A stretch of DNA of 5,190 bases from Tangfeifania sp. (GTDB taxonomy: Bacteria > Bacteroidota > Bacteroidia > Bacteroidales > Prolixibacteraceae), in assembly GCA_018400515.1 (NCBI GenBank), contig JAGYMR010000207.1, positions 1-5,190 of the forward strand, in the 5' to 3' direction. Shown here piece by piece: positions 1 through 5,032 of this stretch (its first letter is position 1; every line of letters starts with the position of its first letter). The notes beneath the pieces are model-generated. The model was not told where the DNA came from. It worked only from the letters and a program-made list of their open reading frames with translations, and did no database searches. Made by a program: the position numbers and the translations under genes.

Positions 1-31
1 AAGAGCAAAGGATGCATGAAAAAGGATAAGG

Positions 32-700
32 ATGAACAGAAAAAACGAAAAGAATATTTTTTTTGATACCGGCGTTGCTGAGGAATACGACCGGTACTAC
101 CAGACAGAATCCGGGAGGGCCATTGACCGCATTGAGAAAAAAATGATGGCAGATCTCCTAAACGGACTTCCCCGGCAAAACCTTCTTGAAGCGGGTTGCG
201 GCACGGGTCACTGGACCCGTTTTTTCAGCGATGCCGGTTTTCAGATCACGGCCGTTGATTCCTCGGAAGCAATGCTGCAACGCGCAAGGACAAAAGCTAT
301 ACAAAACACCGTATTTGAAAAAGCCGATGCATCAAGACTTCCATACAAAAACAACCAGTTTCCGGTCGTTGCATCCATAACCATGCTGGAGTTTGTGAAT
401 GATGTTAGCAGGGTGCTGGAAGAGATTCAGCGCGTGCTTCAGCCGGGAGGCACTTTTCTGCTGGGATGCCTGAACGAACGCTCGGAACTGGGGAAAAACA
501 GGGAGAATGATCCGGTATTTAAAGATGCACGCTTCTTTTCACCGGGAGAGATCGAACAGATGCTCCTGCCCTTCGGAAGGCCGGAAATCCAAACAGGCGT
601 CTTCTTCTCTCCCGCATTTGAACTTCTGGACAATACCCCTCAACAAGCGAACGTTGAACCTGCCTTTATTGCGGCAGCCGTCAAAAACCAAAAATCATGA
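32..700 (+). CDS. Class I SAM-dependent methyltransferase (Methyltransf_11-like)
   Basis: A 222-residue cytosolic methyltransferase that should transfer a methyl group from S-adenosylmethionine; the acceptor cannot be read from the sequence. Seen: motif I LEAGCGTG at residues 52-59 (SAM-binding glycine loop), an acidic motif II end at VDSS (Asp76), motif III EKADASRLPY at about 96-105, a motif IV-like stretch ASITMLEF at 114-121, and the post-motif RVLQPGGTFLLG at 134-145. This order is the standard Rossmann methyltransferase order, and the length is normal for a stand-alone type 11 enzyme. The start at 32 follows a purine-rich AAGGATAAGG, and the conserved core begins only at about residue 48, so the exact start is not critical. 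The stop lies 7 nt before the YKOF-like gene, so the two are probably cotranscribed. Family assignment is firm. A role with corrinoid, thiamine or metal compounds is inferred only from neighbours. Confidence 0.9.
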   Translation: MNRKNEKNIFFDTGVAEEYDRYYQTESGRAIDRIEKKMMADLLNGLPRQNLLEAGCGTGHWTRFFSDAGFQITAVDSSEAMLQRARTKAIQNTVFEKADASRLPYKNNQFPVVASITMLEFVNDVSRVLEEIQRVLQPGGTFLLGCLNERSELGKNRENDPVFKDARFFSPGEIEQMLLPFGRPEIQTGVFFSPAFELLDNTPQQANVEPAFIAAAVKNQKS

Positions 701-707
701 AACGACC

Positions 708-962
708 ATGAAAATTACAGCAGAAATCAGTTATTACGCTCTGATGGAACGATATCAGGAGCCGGTAAGGAATTTTATTAATGAAATCCGGAGGAACCCC
801 AAAATCAAGCTTGAACCCGGAACAATGAGCAGTATGTTAACCGGGGATTTCGAAGAGGTCATGGATTTATTGAAGCAACAAATCAAACCCTTCATGGAAA
901 AGTATCCTTCGGTTTTTTCCCTGAAGATATCCAATGCATGCAGGTCATCTGAAAATTTGTAG
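708..962 (+). CDS. Small YKOF-related / thiamine-binding-like protein
   Basis: An 84-residue protein with no signal peptide or membrane segment. Its pattern is ISYYAL near the N-terminus, then PVRNFINEIRR, then a Met-Ser pair (PGTMSSML), then GDFEEVMDLL, then PSVFSLKISNA. This matches what I know of the small YKOF/MTH1187-type alpha-beta proteins, which have a ferredoxin-like fold and some of which bind thiamine or hydroxymethylpyrimidine. A longer upstream reading of the same frame exists, but it overlaps the methyltransferase in another frame. The ATG at 708, 7 nt after the methyltransferase stop, gives the family's usual beginning (MKITAEISYY). The gene ends in a TAG, and the same frame then stays open into cobO (see findings). 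Ligand binding is inferred from the family. Its place between a methyltransferase and a corrinoid enzyme suggests a cofactor-related job. Confidence 0.75.
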   Translation: MKITAEISYYALMERYQEPVRNFINEIRRNPKIKLEPGTMSSMLTGDFEEVMDLLKQQIKPFMEKYPSVFSLKISNACRSSENL

Positions 963-1100
963 CAAGTGGCACCCGCCTTTTTTTCAGGCAAAACAGCAAC
1001 CACAACTGCCGGAAAATATCAGGCGTATTTCATAAGCGAATGCGGACATTTAAAACAGGATTTTCATGAAACGAGCATGTTCAGGAGATCACAAAAGGTA
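963..1100 (+). other. 138-nt spacer between the YKOF-like gene and cobO
   Basis: No RNA gene, riboswitch core or convincing promoter is visible. A GCCT/AGGC arm pair at 975-989 encloses a run of seven T, so the T run sits in the loop and this is not a normal terminator. The cobO frame is open throughout, from a GTG at 966, but the encoded residues resemble nothing in the CobO family. At 1064-1079 lies a 15/16 copy of the sequence spanning the methyltransferase/YKOF junction. It contains a TGA and an ATG (1077) that is in frame with cobO. The spacer may therefore be remnant coding or rearranged sequence. Confidence 0.5.
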
Positions 1101-1622
1101 ATGAAAACCCAGGGGTTAATACAGGTCTACACCGGAAACGGAAAAGGCAAAACCAGCGCTGCTTTCGGCATGGCTCTGAGGGCTACAGGAGCCGGGAAAA
1201 AAGTCTATATTGCTCAATTTGTAAAAGGGCAAATCTACTCAGAGATTCAGGCCGTCCGGAACCATTTATCCTCCATAACCATCCGGCAATACGGAAGGGA
1301 TTGTTTCATCAAGAAAGAACCGGTCCCTGAGGACATTCAAGCTGCCCGGAAAGGCCTTGCCGAAGTGGAACAAATCCTGGCTTCCGGACTTTACGATCTG
1401 GTAATACTTGACGAAGCGAACATTGCACTCTATTACCACCTGTTTTCTTTAAAAGACCTTCAATCGGTCCTGACCAAAAAACCTGAAACGACCGAGGTCA
1501 TTATAACAGGCCGTTACGCCCCCCGTGAACTGATGGAGATGGCCGACCTGGTGACCGAAATGAAAGAGATAAAACACTACTACACCGATGGAATAAAAGC
1601 CCGAAAAGGATTTGAGTATTAA
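1101..1622 (+). CDS. cobO: Cob(I)yrinic acid a,c-diamide / corrinoid adenosyltransferase (CobO/BtuR family)
   Basis: A 173-residue cytosolic enzyme that moves the 5'-deoxyadenosyl group of ATP to the cobalt of reduced corrinoids, giving adenosylcobamide. It serves in B12 synthesis or salvage. Seen: IQVYTGNGKGKTSAA near the N-terminus, with the family's P-loop GNGKGKTS at residues 12-19; a Walker B-like LVILDEANIALYY at 100-112; and the C-terminal family signatures VIITGRYAPREL (133-144), DLVTEMKEIKHYY (149-161) and GIKARKGFEY (164-173). Length is typical, and the protein is complete. I chose the ATG at 1101 because family members begin just before the IQVYTG strand. An in-frame ATG at 1077 (8 extra residues) is possible and has AGGAG only downstream of it. 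The open frame back to 966 has no homologous look. The metal transporter follows after 20 nt, probably in the same transcript. No B12 riboswitch is seen directly upstream. Confidence 0.92.
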   Translation: MKTQGLIQVYTGNGKGKTSAAFGMALRATGAGKKVYIAQFVKGQIYSEIQAVRNHLSSITIRQYGRDCFIKKEPVPEDIQAARKGLAEVEQILASGLYDLVILDEANIALYYHLFSLKDLQSVLTKKPETTEVIITGRYAPRELMEMADLVTEMKEIKHYYTDGIKARKGFEY

Positions 1623-1642
1623 CCTTTTTAACATGGGACAAG

Positions 1643-2665
1643 ATGGAAGAAATTTTCATTAAAACACTGAACCAAACCTTAATGATTACCGCCTTTGTGC
1701 TCTTTATGATGGTTGTCATTGAGTACATCAACGTCCAAACACAAAACATCTGGGCGGACAAACTGCAGAAATCGCCTCTCCTGCAAATTATCATAGCGGC
1801 CCTTTTGGGGATTACTCCCGGATGCATGGGGGCATTCACCGTGGTCTCCCTTTTCACCCACCGCATGATGGGGATTGCCGGTTTAATTGCCGCTATGATT
1901 GCCACTTCAGGGGATGAAGCATTCGTAATGTTTGCGCTTTTCCCCGGAAAAGCTTTCCTCCTGAATGGAATTTTACTGGTTGTTGCCATTGCCGGGGGAT
2001 GGATCGTTCACCTTTTTGAAAAACGAAAACAACAACCGGCATCCCATGGATTCATCGTTCATAAAAATGAAAATTGCGTCTGCTTTGTGCGGCAAAAAAT
2101 CATTCCGCAGTTAAAAAAAATTTCCTTTGAACGCTCCCTACTCTTGCTCTTTACGGGGCTTTTTATTGTTTTATTGCTCACCGGCATCGTAGGTCCCCCT
2201 TCCTGGAACTGGAAAAAAGTTACTTTCCTGGGCGGAGGCTTATTCCTCTTATTCGTCTTTCTGACGGTTCCCAACCACTTTTTAAAAGAGCACTTATACA
2301 ACCATATTCTGAAAAAACACTTGTTGCGCATTTTCCTTTGGACCTGGGGGGCCTTCATTGTGCTCCATTTTGTCCAAACCAACCTCACGCTAAACGAATT
2401 GGTCCAGAATAATGCTTACATCATTCTGCTTATTGCGGTGCTGGTAGGCATCATCCCTGAGTCAGGCCCCCACCTGGTGCTGGTAACCCTGTTTTCCCAG
2501 GGGCTCATTCCTTTCAGCATTCTAATAGCCAATTCCATAGTTCAGGACGGGCACGGAATGCTGCCCCTGCTTGCCGAGTCGAGAAAGAATTTTTTCAAAG
2601 TCAAAGCCATCAACATGCTGATCGGTCTATTCGTGGGCCTGACACTGCTGCTATTAAATTTTTGA
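1643..2665 (+). CDS. Putative 10-TM heavy-metal/manganese exporter (ArsP_2, PF11449-like)
   Basis: A 340-residue polytopic inner-membrane protein with about ten hydrophobic segments (roughly 11-28, 46-71, 75-98, 104-125, 165-184, 194-211, 229-246, 258-282, 285-300, 321-339). The halves are related: GITPGCMGAF at 56-65 aligns without gaps to GIIPESGPHL at 269-278, and TSGDEA at 88-93 to QDGHGM at 301-306. The conserved GDE and DGHG motifs and the strings GIIPESGPH and NSIVQDGHGMLPLLAESRK match the family annotated as putative manganese transporter or arsenic efflux protein. The actual substrate is uncertain. The loop after the first half carries His123, His135, His140, Cys145 and Cys147. A second polar stretch has His at 212, 217, 221 and 226. 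Both are plausible metal-contact sites. The start at 1643 lies 20 nt after cobO, so a shared operon is likely. The gene is intact and full length. Confidence 0.85.
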   Translation: MEEIFIKTLNQTLMITAFVLFMMVVIEYINVQTQNIWADKLQKSPLLQIIIAALLGITPGCMGAFTVVSLFTHRMMGIAGLIAAMIATSGDEAFVMFALFPGKAFLLNGILLVVAIAGGWIVHLFEKRKQQPASHGFIVHKNENCVCFVRQKIIPQLKKISFERSLLLLFTGLFIVLLLTGIVGPPSWNWKKVTFLGGGLFLLFVFLTVPNHFLKEHLYNHILKKHLLRIFLWTWGAFIVLHFVQTNLTLNELVQNNAYIILLIAVLVGIIPESGPHLVLVTLFSQGLIPFSILIANSIVQDGHGMLPLLAESRKNFFKVKAINMLIGLFVGLTLLLLNF

Positions 2666-2695
2666 CCAGAAAGACAATGGTCCGGGAGGATAATA

Positions 2696-2727
2696 CTTGA
2701 ATAATTATAAACATTTGTTTATTTTTG
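2696..2727 (+). promoter_or_regulatory. Candidate Bacteroidota-type promoter upstream of the DUF5320 relic and def
   Basis: CTTG at 2696-2699 (3 of 4 to the -33 consensus TTTG) is followed by 20 nt and TATTTTTG at 2720-2727, a full match to the Bacteroidota -7 consensus TAnnTTTG. Transcription would begin at about 2732-2736, leaving a leader of about 130 nt before def. It starts just after the transporter gene ends, consistent with a new transcription unit. The region is AT-rich, so chance matches are possible. Confidence 0.5.
2707..2722. repeat. Perfect 7-bp palindrome overlapping the candidate -7 element
   Basis: ATAAACA (2707-2713) and TGTTTAT (2716-2722) form a perfect inverted repeat separated by TT, followed by four more T. 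It overlaps the first bases of the candidate -7 box. As DNA it could be an operator. As RNA it would be a weak AU-rich hairpin with a short U run that might end transcription of the upstream transporter unit. The sequence does not decide between these. Confidence 0.4.
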
Positions 2728-2782
2728 AAAAAATAAATGGCCCCCAGGCTTGGGCGGAAGGTTAAAGGAATTGGTCTGGGCG

Positions 2783-2865
2783 CTGCAAAATTAAATTTCG
2801 ACAAAGGAGGCCCGACGGAGGGGACTGCCAGGCCATGAGTTGCTGCAGAAAATAAAAAAATTAAG
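2783..2865 (+). pseudogene. Degenerate DUF5320-like gene start (relic)
   Basis: This stretch is colinear with the start of the intact DUF5320-like gene at 3418. CAAAATTAAAT is identical at 2786-2796 and 3422-3432. CCAGGCC/ACAGGCC follows 42 and 41 nt later. GAAAAT plus an A-run follows 62 and 57 nt later. One frame reads KLNFDKGGPTEGTARP then TGA at 2836. The first three residues KLN and the Gly-Pro spacing resemble the intact protein, but the start codon position reads CTGC, and the T-G-R-G-L-G-x-C end of the signature is lost or shifted. The nearest ATG (2737) would add 17 unrelated residues and give a 33-residue peptide. I infer a decayed duplicate. A short functional peptide is not excluded, and base composition alone may inflate the similarity. 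Confidence 0.4.
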
Positions 2866-2867
2866 AA

Positions 2868-3389
2868 ATGGAAATCCCAATTGTTATTTACGGCTCCCCG
2901 GTACTGAGAAAAAAATCATACGATGTTGAAGAGAAATATGCTTTTCGGGGACTGGTTGAAAATATGTTCCAGACCCTTAAAGCTAAAGAAGGGATTGGCC
3001 TTGCCGCTCCGCAAGTGGGGTTGTTAAAAAACCTTTTTATCATTGACACCACCCCGCTGGAGAAAGAAGAGACCGGAATACTCGAAAAAGCTTACATCAA
3101 TCCCGAAATTTTAAGCAGGGGAGCGGAGACAAACTATTTCAGTGAAGGCTGCCTGAGCATCCCGGGAATTTTTGAAGAAGTAAAACGCCCCGATAAAATC
3201 GAAGTCCGGTACCGCGACATTCATTTTAGATGGCAGGAACAGACAATGGAGGGGATTGCCAGCCGCATATTTCAACACGAATACGATCATTTGCAGGGCA
3301 TCCTGTTCATTGACCATCTGCATACCTTGCGAAAAAAGTTACTGCGAAAAAAACTGAATAAAATCAGCAAGGGATCCTTCAAAAATTAA
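2868..3389 (+). CDS. def: Peptide deformylase
   Basis: A 173-residue cytosolic metalloenzyme that removes the formyl group from the initiator methionine of nascent proteins. All three catalytic motifs are present: GIGLAAPQ at residues 42-49, EGCLS at 93-97 and HEYDH at 137-141. Cys95, His137 and His141 would bind the metal (normally Fe2+), and Glu138 is the catalytic acid/base. The N-terminus MEIPIVIYGSPVLRK is a standard deformylase start, which fixes the ATG at 2868. The preceding bases are A-rich with no clear Shine-Dalgarno sequence. The C-terminus is short and strongly basic (RKKLLRKKLNKISKG). It is transcribed from the candidate promoter at 2696-2727 or by readthrough. A DUF5320-like gene follows after 28 nt, and a relic of the same kind lies just before, an unusual setting for this housekeeping gene. 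Confidence 0.96.
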   Translation: MEIPIVIYGSPVLRKKSYDVEEKYAFRGLVENMFQTLKAKEGIGLAAPQVGLLKNLFIIDTTPLEKEETGILEKAYINPEILSRGAETNYFSEGCLSIPGIFEEVKRPDKIEVRYRDIHFRWQEQTMEGIASRIFQHEYDHLQGILFIDHLHTLRKKLLRKKLNKISKGSFKN

Positions 3390-3417
3390 ATGGAGCTACA
3401 AATAAAATTCAGGAAAA

Positions 3418-3597
3418 ATGCCAAAATTAAATGGGACAGGCCCTGAAGGGAAAGGCCCGGAGACAGGCCGGGGGCTGGGAAAATGCAAAAAAAATTCATT
3501 CGAGGAGCTACTCAAAAGGCTGGGAAAAGGATTAGGGAAACGACGCAAGTCTGGTGGTGGCAAGGGAAGAGGGAAACGTCTGAAATATGATAAATAA
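3418..3597 (+). CDS. Small DUF5320-like Gly/Lys-rich protein
   Basis: A 59-residue protein, short enough to fall under common length cut-offs. Its N-terminus begins MPKLNGTGPEGKGPETGRG and continues LGKC. This matches the hallmark of DUF5320 proteins as I know them (MP-x-x-x-GTGP-x-G-x-GP-x-TGRG-x-G-x-C), with the single Cys23 in the conserved place. Many family members have Met where this has Glu (EGKGPET). The middle (residues 26-40) could form a short basic helix. The tail (about 41-59, RRKSGGGKGRGKRLKYDK) is Gly/Lys/Arg-rich and could bind nucleic acid or anionic partners; that is inference. AGGA at 3411-3414 lies 3 nt before the ATG. It sits 28 nt after def and is probably cotranscribed. 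The family is of unknown function and is often found near NifX/NifB-like and Mrp-type genes, none of which are visible here. Confidence 0.72.
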   Translation: MPKLNGTGPEGKGPETGRGLGKCKKNSFEELLKRLGKGLGKRRKSGGGKGRGKRLKYDK

Positions 3598-3747
3598 ACC
3601 AAAAAAATCCCTCCCGCCACGCGGCCAAAAGAATTTTTCTTTTTTTCTCTCCGGGGAAATTATGGAGAAGATTCTTTTTTTTATTAAATTATGCCGTGAA
3701 TTTTTTGTCATACAATTCACTAAACCAACAACAAAAAAAATAGCATT
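3598..3747 (+). other. 150-nt AT-rich spacer before the CD225 gene
   Basis: This stretch separates the def/DUF5320 unit from the CD225 unit. Apart from the terminator-like element, I see T-rich tracts and an A-rich leader just before the ATG at 3748. TTTG at 3704-3707 could serve as a -33 element, but no TAnnTTTG match lies at the right distance, so I call no promoter. Reading frames on the minus strand here are low-complexity Pro/Phe-rich shadows of the purine-rich plus strand. Confidence 0.5.
3614..3682 (+). terminator. Possible terminator after the DUF5320-like gene
   Basis: Just past the stop is a small GC hairpin, CCGC (3614-3617) with GCGG (3621-3624), followed by a T-rich tract. A second hairpin pairs TCTCC (3648-3652) with GGAGA (3664-3668), with outer arms AGAAT (3630-3634) and ATTCT (3671-3675), and runs into eight T at 3675-3682. 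Either could end the def transcript. Both stems are short, so this is tentative. Confidence 0.35.
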
Positions 3748-4065
3748 ATGAATGAACAAACAGAACAACAACCCTCCGTACCTTCTCAGACACCTCCCCC
3801 CAATTATTTGGTTTGGGCGATTCTTACCACCATTTTGTGTTGCCTTCCGTTTGGCATTGTGTCCATCATCTATTCAGCCCAGGTAAATTCAAAATGGACG
3901 GCAGGAGATTATGAGGGAGCAAACCAGGCGAGTAAAAATGCACGGATATGGGCCCTGGTAGCCTTTATAGTGGGTTTGGCCTCGCTCATCATCTGGTTTG
4001 TTTTAATGGCCATGGGAGTCATTGCCGGACTGGGGCTGGAAGCCTTTGAGTCTTACAGCATTTGA
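3748..4065 (+). CDS. CD225/dispanin-family small membrane protein
   Basis: A 105-residue protein with a polar, Gln/Pro-rich N-terminus (residues 1-18) and two hydrophobic segments (about 21-43 and 68-97). The first segment and following loop carry the CD225 signature: PPNYLVWAILTTILCCLPFG, then IVSIIYSAQVNSKWTAGDYEGA, then ASKNARIW. Cys31-Cys32 sit in the first hydrophobic segment, where eukaryotic members (IFITM) are lipidated; modification here is not implied. Bacterial members are of unknown function. The topology resembles a re-entrant or two-helix membrane protein of the inner membrane. The DUF2752 gene begins 3 nt after the stop, so the two are surely cotranscribed and probably act together. 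Confidence 0.9.
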   Translation: MNEQTEQQPSVPSQTPPPNYLVWAILTTILCCLPFGIVSIIYSAQVNSKWTAGDYEGANQASKNARIWALVAFIVGLASLIIWFVLMAMGVIAGLGLEAFESYSI

Positions 4066-4068
4066 TCA

Positions 4069-4473
4069 ATGAAAAAAATCCTGAATGGGGGACTGCTGGT
4101 CCTGTTTGCCGGAGTGGCAGTCCTCTATTTTCTGTTAAATCCGGACGAAACTGAATTTTTCCCGCGGTGCCTGTTCCATTCGCTTACCGGATATTACTGT
4201 CCCGGGTGCGGATCCCAGCGGGCCATTCATTACCTCCTCCACCTCCGGCTGGGAAAGGTTACTGCCAGCAACCTCCTTGTACTGCCGGCATTTATGATCA
4301 TCGCTTACCATTACCTGCATCCACTGTTAAACAAAAAACTGAACCGGAAACTGCCAAACATTCTTTACCTTCAAAGCACCCCCTGGGTAATCTTCCTGGT
4401 CATCATTCTGTTCTGGATTTTGCGCAACATCCCGGTTTTCCCTTTCTACTTTCTCGCTCCCGGCGCCCCCTGA
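4069..4473 (+). CDS. DUF2752 membrane protein
   Basis: A 134-residue protein with an N-terminal hydrophobic helix (about 5-23), a cysteine-containing region, and two further hydrophobic stretches (about 69-86 and 105-122). The DUF2752 hallmark is clear: FPRCLFHSLTGYYCPGCGSQ then RA, at residues 31-52, including Cys34, Cys44 and Cys47 in a C-x9-C-x-x-C arrangement. Asn68 in ASNLLVLP is also typical. The CPGCGSQRA segment could hold a metal or a disulfide; this is inference, and the family has no known function. It starts 3 nt after the CD225 gene. Its TGA stop abuts the stop of folK on the other strand, leaving no room for a dedicated terminator. Confidence 0.9.
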   Translation: MKKILNGGLLVLFAGVAVLYFLLNPDETEFFPRCLFHSLTGYYCPGCGSQRAIHYLLHLRLGKVTASNLLVLPAFMIIAYHYLHPLLNKKLNRKLPNILYLQSTPWVIFLVIILFWILRNIPVFPFYFLAPGAP

Positions 4474-4476
4474 TCA
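4471..4476. other. Abutting convergent stop codons (TGATCA)
   Basis: TGA at 4471-4473 ends the DUF2752 gene and TGA on the minus strand (TCA at 4474-4476) ends folK, so both stops form one palindrome with no base between. No hairpin terminator can lie between the genes. Any termination signal must be inside the opposing coding sequence, or the transcripts overlap. Confidence 0.95.
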
Positions 4477-4971
4477 GCCTTCCACTTTTTTGATTGCCGA
4501 GTGATCGTTACAATGGCGGAGCAACTGCCTGTTGGTCCGGTCAAGTATGGGATGCCTGAAACGGGGTGCAATCTCGTCCAGCGGGACCAACACAAACAAC
4601 CTTTCCTGGATTAACTTATGAGGAATGGTTAACCGGGGAGTATCCATAGAAACATCATCAAAATACAAAATATCGATGTCCATTGCCCGCGAACTGTATG
4701 GCCCCGCTTTTCGCCGGCGACCAAATGATCCTTCGATCTGATGGATTCTTTCCAGCAAATTTTCCGGCAGCAGATCCGTTTCAACCAACAGAACCTCATT
4801 CCAAAAATACCTGGCGGTCCGGAACCCCCAAGGACTGGTTTCATATATGGAAGACTTCCGGACAATCGGGCCCATTTCCTTTTCAATAATGGAATGTACT
4901 TTTTGAAAATTCACCCGTTTATCTCCCAGATTTCCCCCAACACCCAAAAAAACCTGATGCATGACCCCCAT
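4474..4971 (-). CDS. folK: 2-amino-4-hydroxy-6-hydroxymethyldihydropteridine pyrophosphokinase
   Basis: A cytosolic enzyme that transfers pyrophosphate from ATP to 6-hydroxymethyl-7,8-dihydropterin, the step before dihydropteroate synthase in folate synthesis. Counting from the second Met (4962), residues show VFLGVGGNLGDK (4-15), SSIYETSPWG (37-46, pterin contact region), WNEVLLVET (54-62), GRRRKAGPYSSRAMDIDIL (81-99, Asp95 and Asp97 as Mg2+ ligands, Arg cluster for ATP) and IPHKLIQERLFVLVPLDEIAP (113-133). Length of 162-165 residues is normal for a monofunctional HPPK. Start is 4971 (MGVMHQ) or 4962 (MHQ); no Shine-Dalgarno sequence favours either. The frame runs open to 5136, but those 55 extra residues have no family resemblance and overlap likely regulatory DNA. 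It is convergent with the DUF2752 gene. Confidence 0.95.
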   Translation of the reverse strand: MGVMHQVFLGVGGNLGDKRVNFQKVHSIIEKEMGPIVRKSSIYETSPWGFRTARYFWNEVLLVETDLLPENLLERIHQIEGSFGRRRKAGPYSSRAMDIDILYFDDVSMDTPRLTIPHKLIQERLFVLVPLDEIAPRFRHPILDRTNRQLLRHCNDHSAIKKVEG

Positions 4972-5032
4972 TTTTGTAATGAATGAAGTATTTTTAAGAC
5001 CTATTTTTGAAAAGATAAAAATAAGGAAAACA

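Noticed and set aside
1..29. Tail of an upstream gene ending in TAA at 27-29
   Set aside because: The spacing (2 nt before the methyltransferase ATG) would suit an operon, but three frames offer short tails and nine codons cannot be assigned.
975..989. Terminator after the YKOF-like gene
   Set aside because: The arms are only 4 bp and the T run lies inside the loop rather than after the stem.
966..1100. N-terminal extension of cobO from the GTG at 966
   Set aside because: The extra 45 residues do not look like any CobO region, and the usual family start fits the ATG at 1101.
1501..1989. Minus-strand 162-residue reading frame across cobO and the transporter
   Set aside because: Lies antisense to two well-supported genes and shows no recognisable domain.
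2740..2755. GC hairpin GCCC/GGGC as a terminator
   Set aside because: Only 4 bp of stem with an 8-nt loop and no following T run.
3396..3620. Minus-strand 74-residue Pro/Phe-rich reading frame
   Set aside because: It is the complement of the purine-rich, Gly/Lys-coding DUF5320-like gene; low complexity and no conserved motif.
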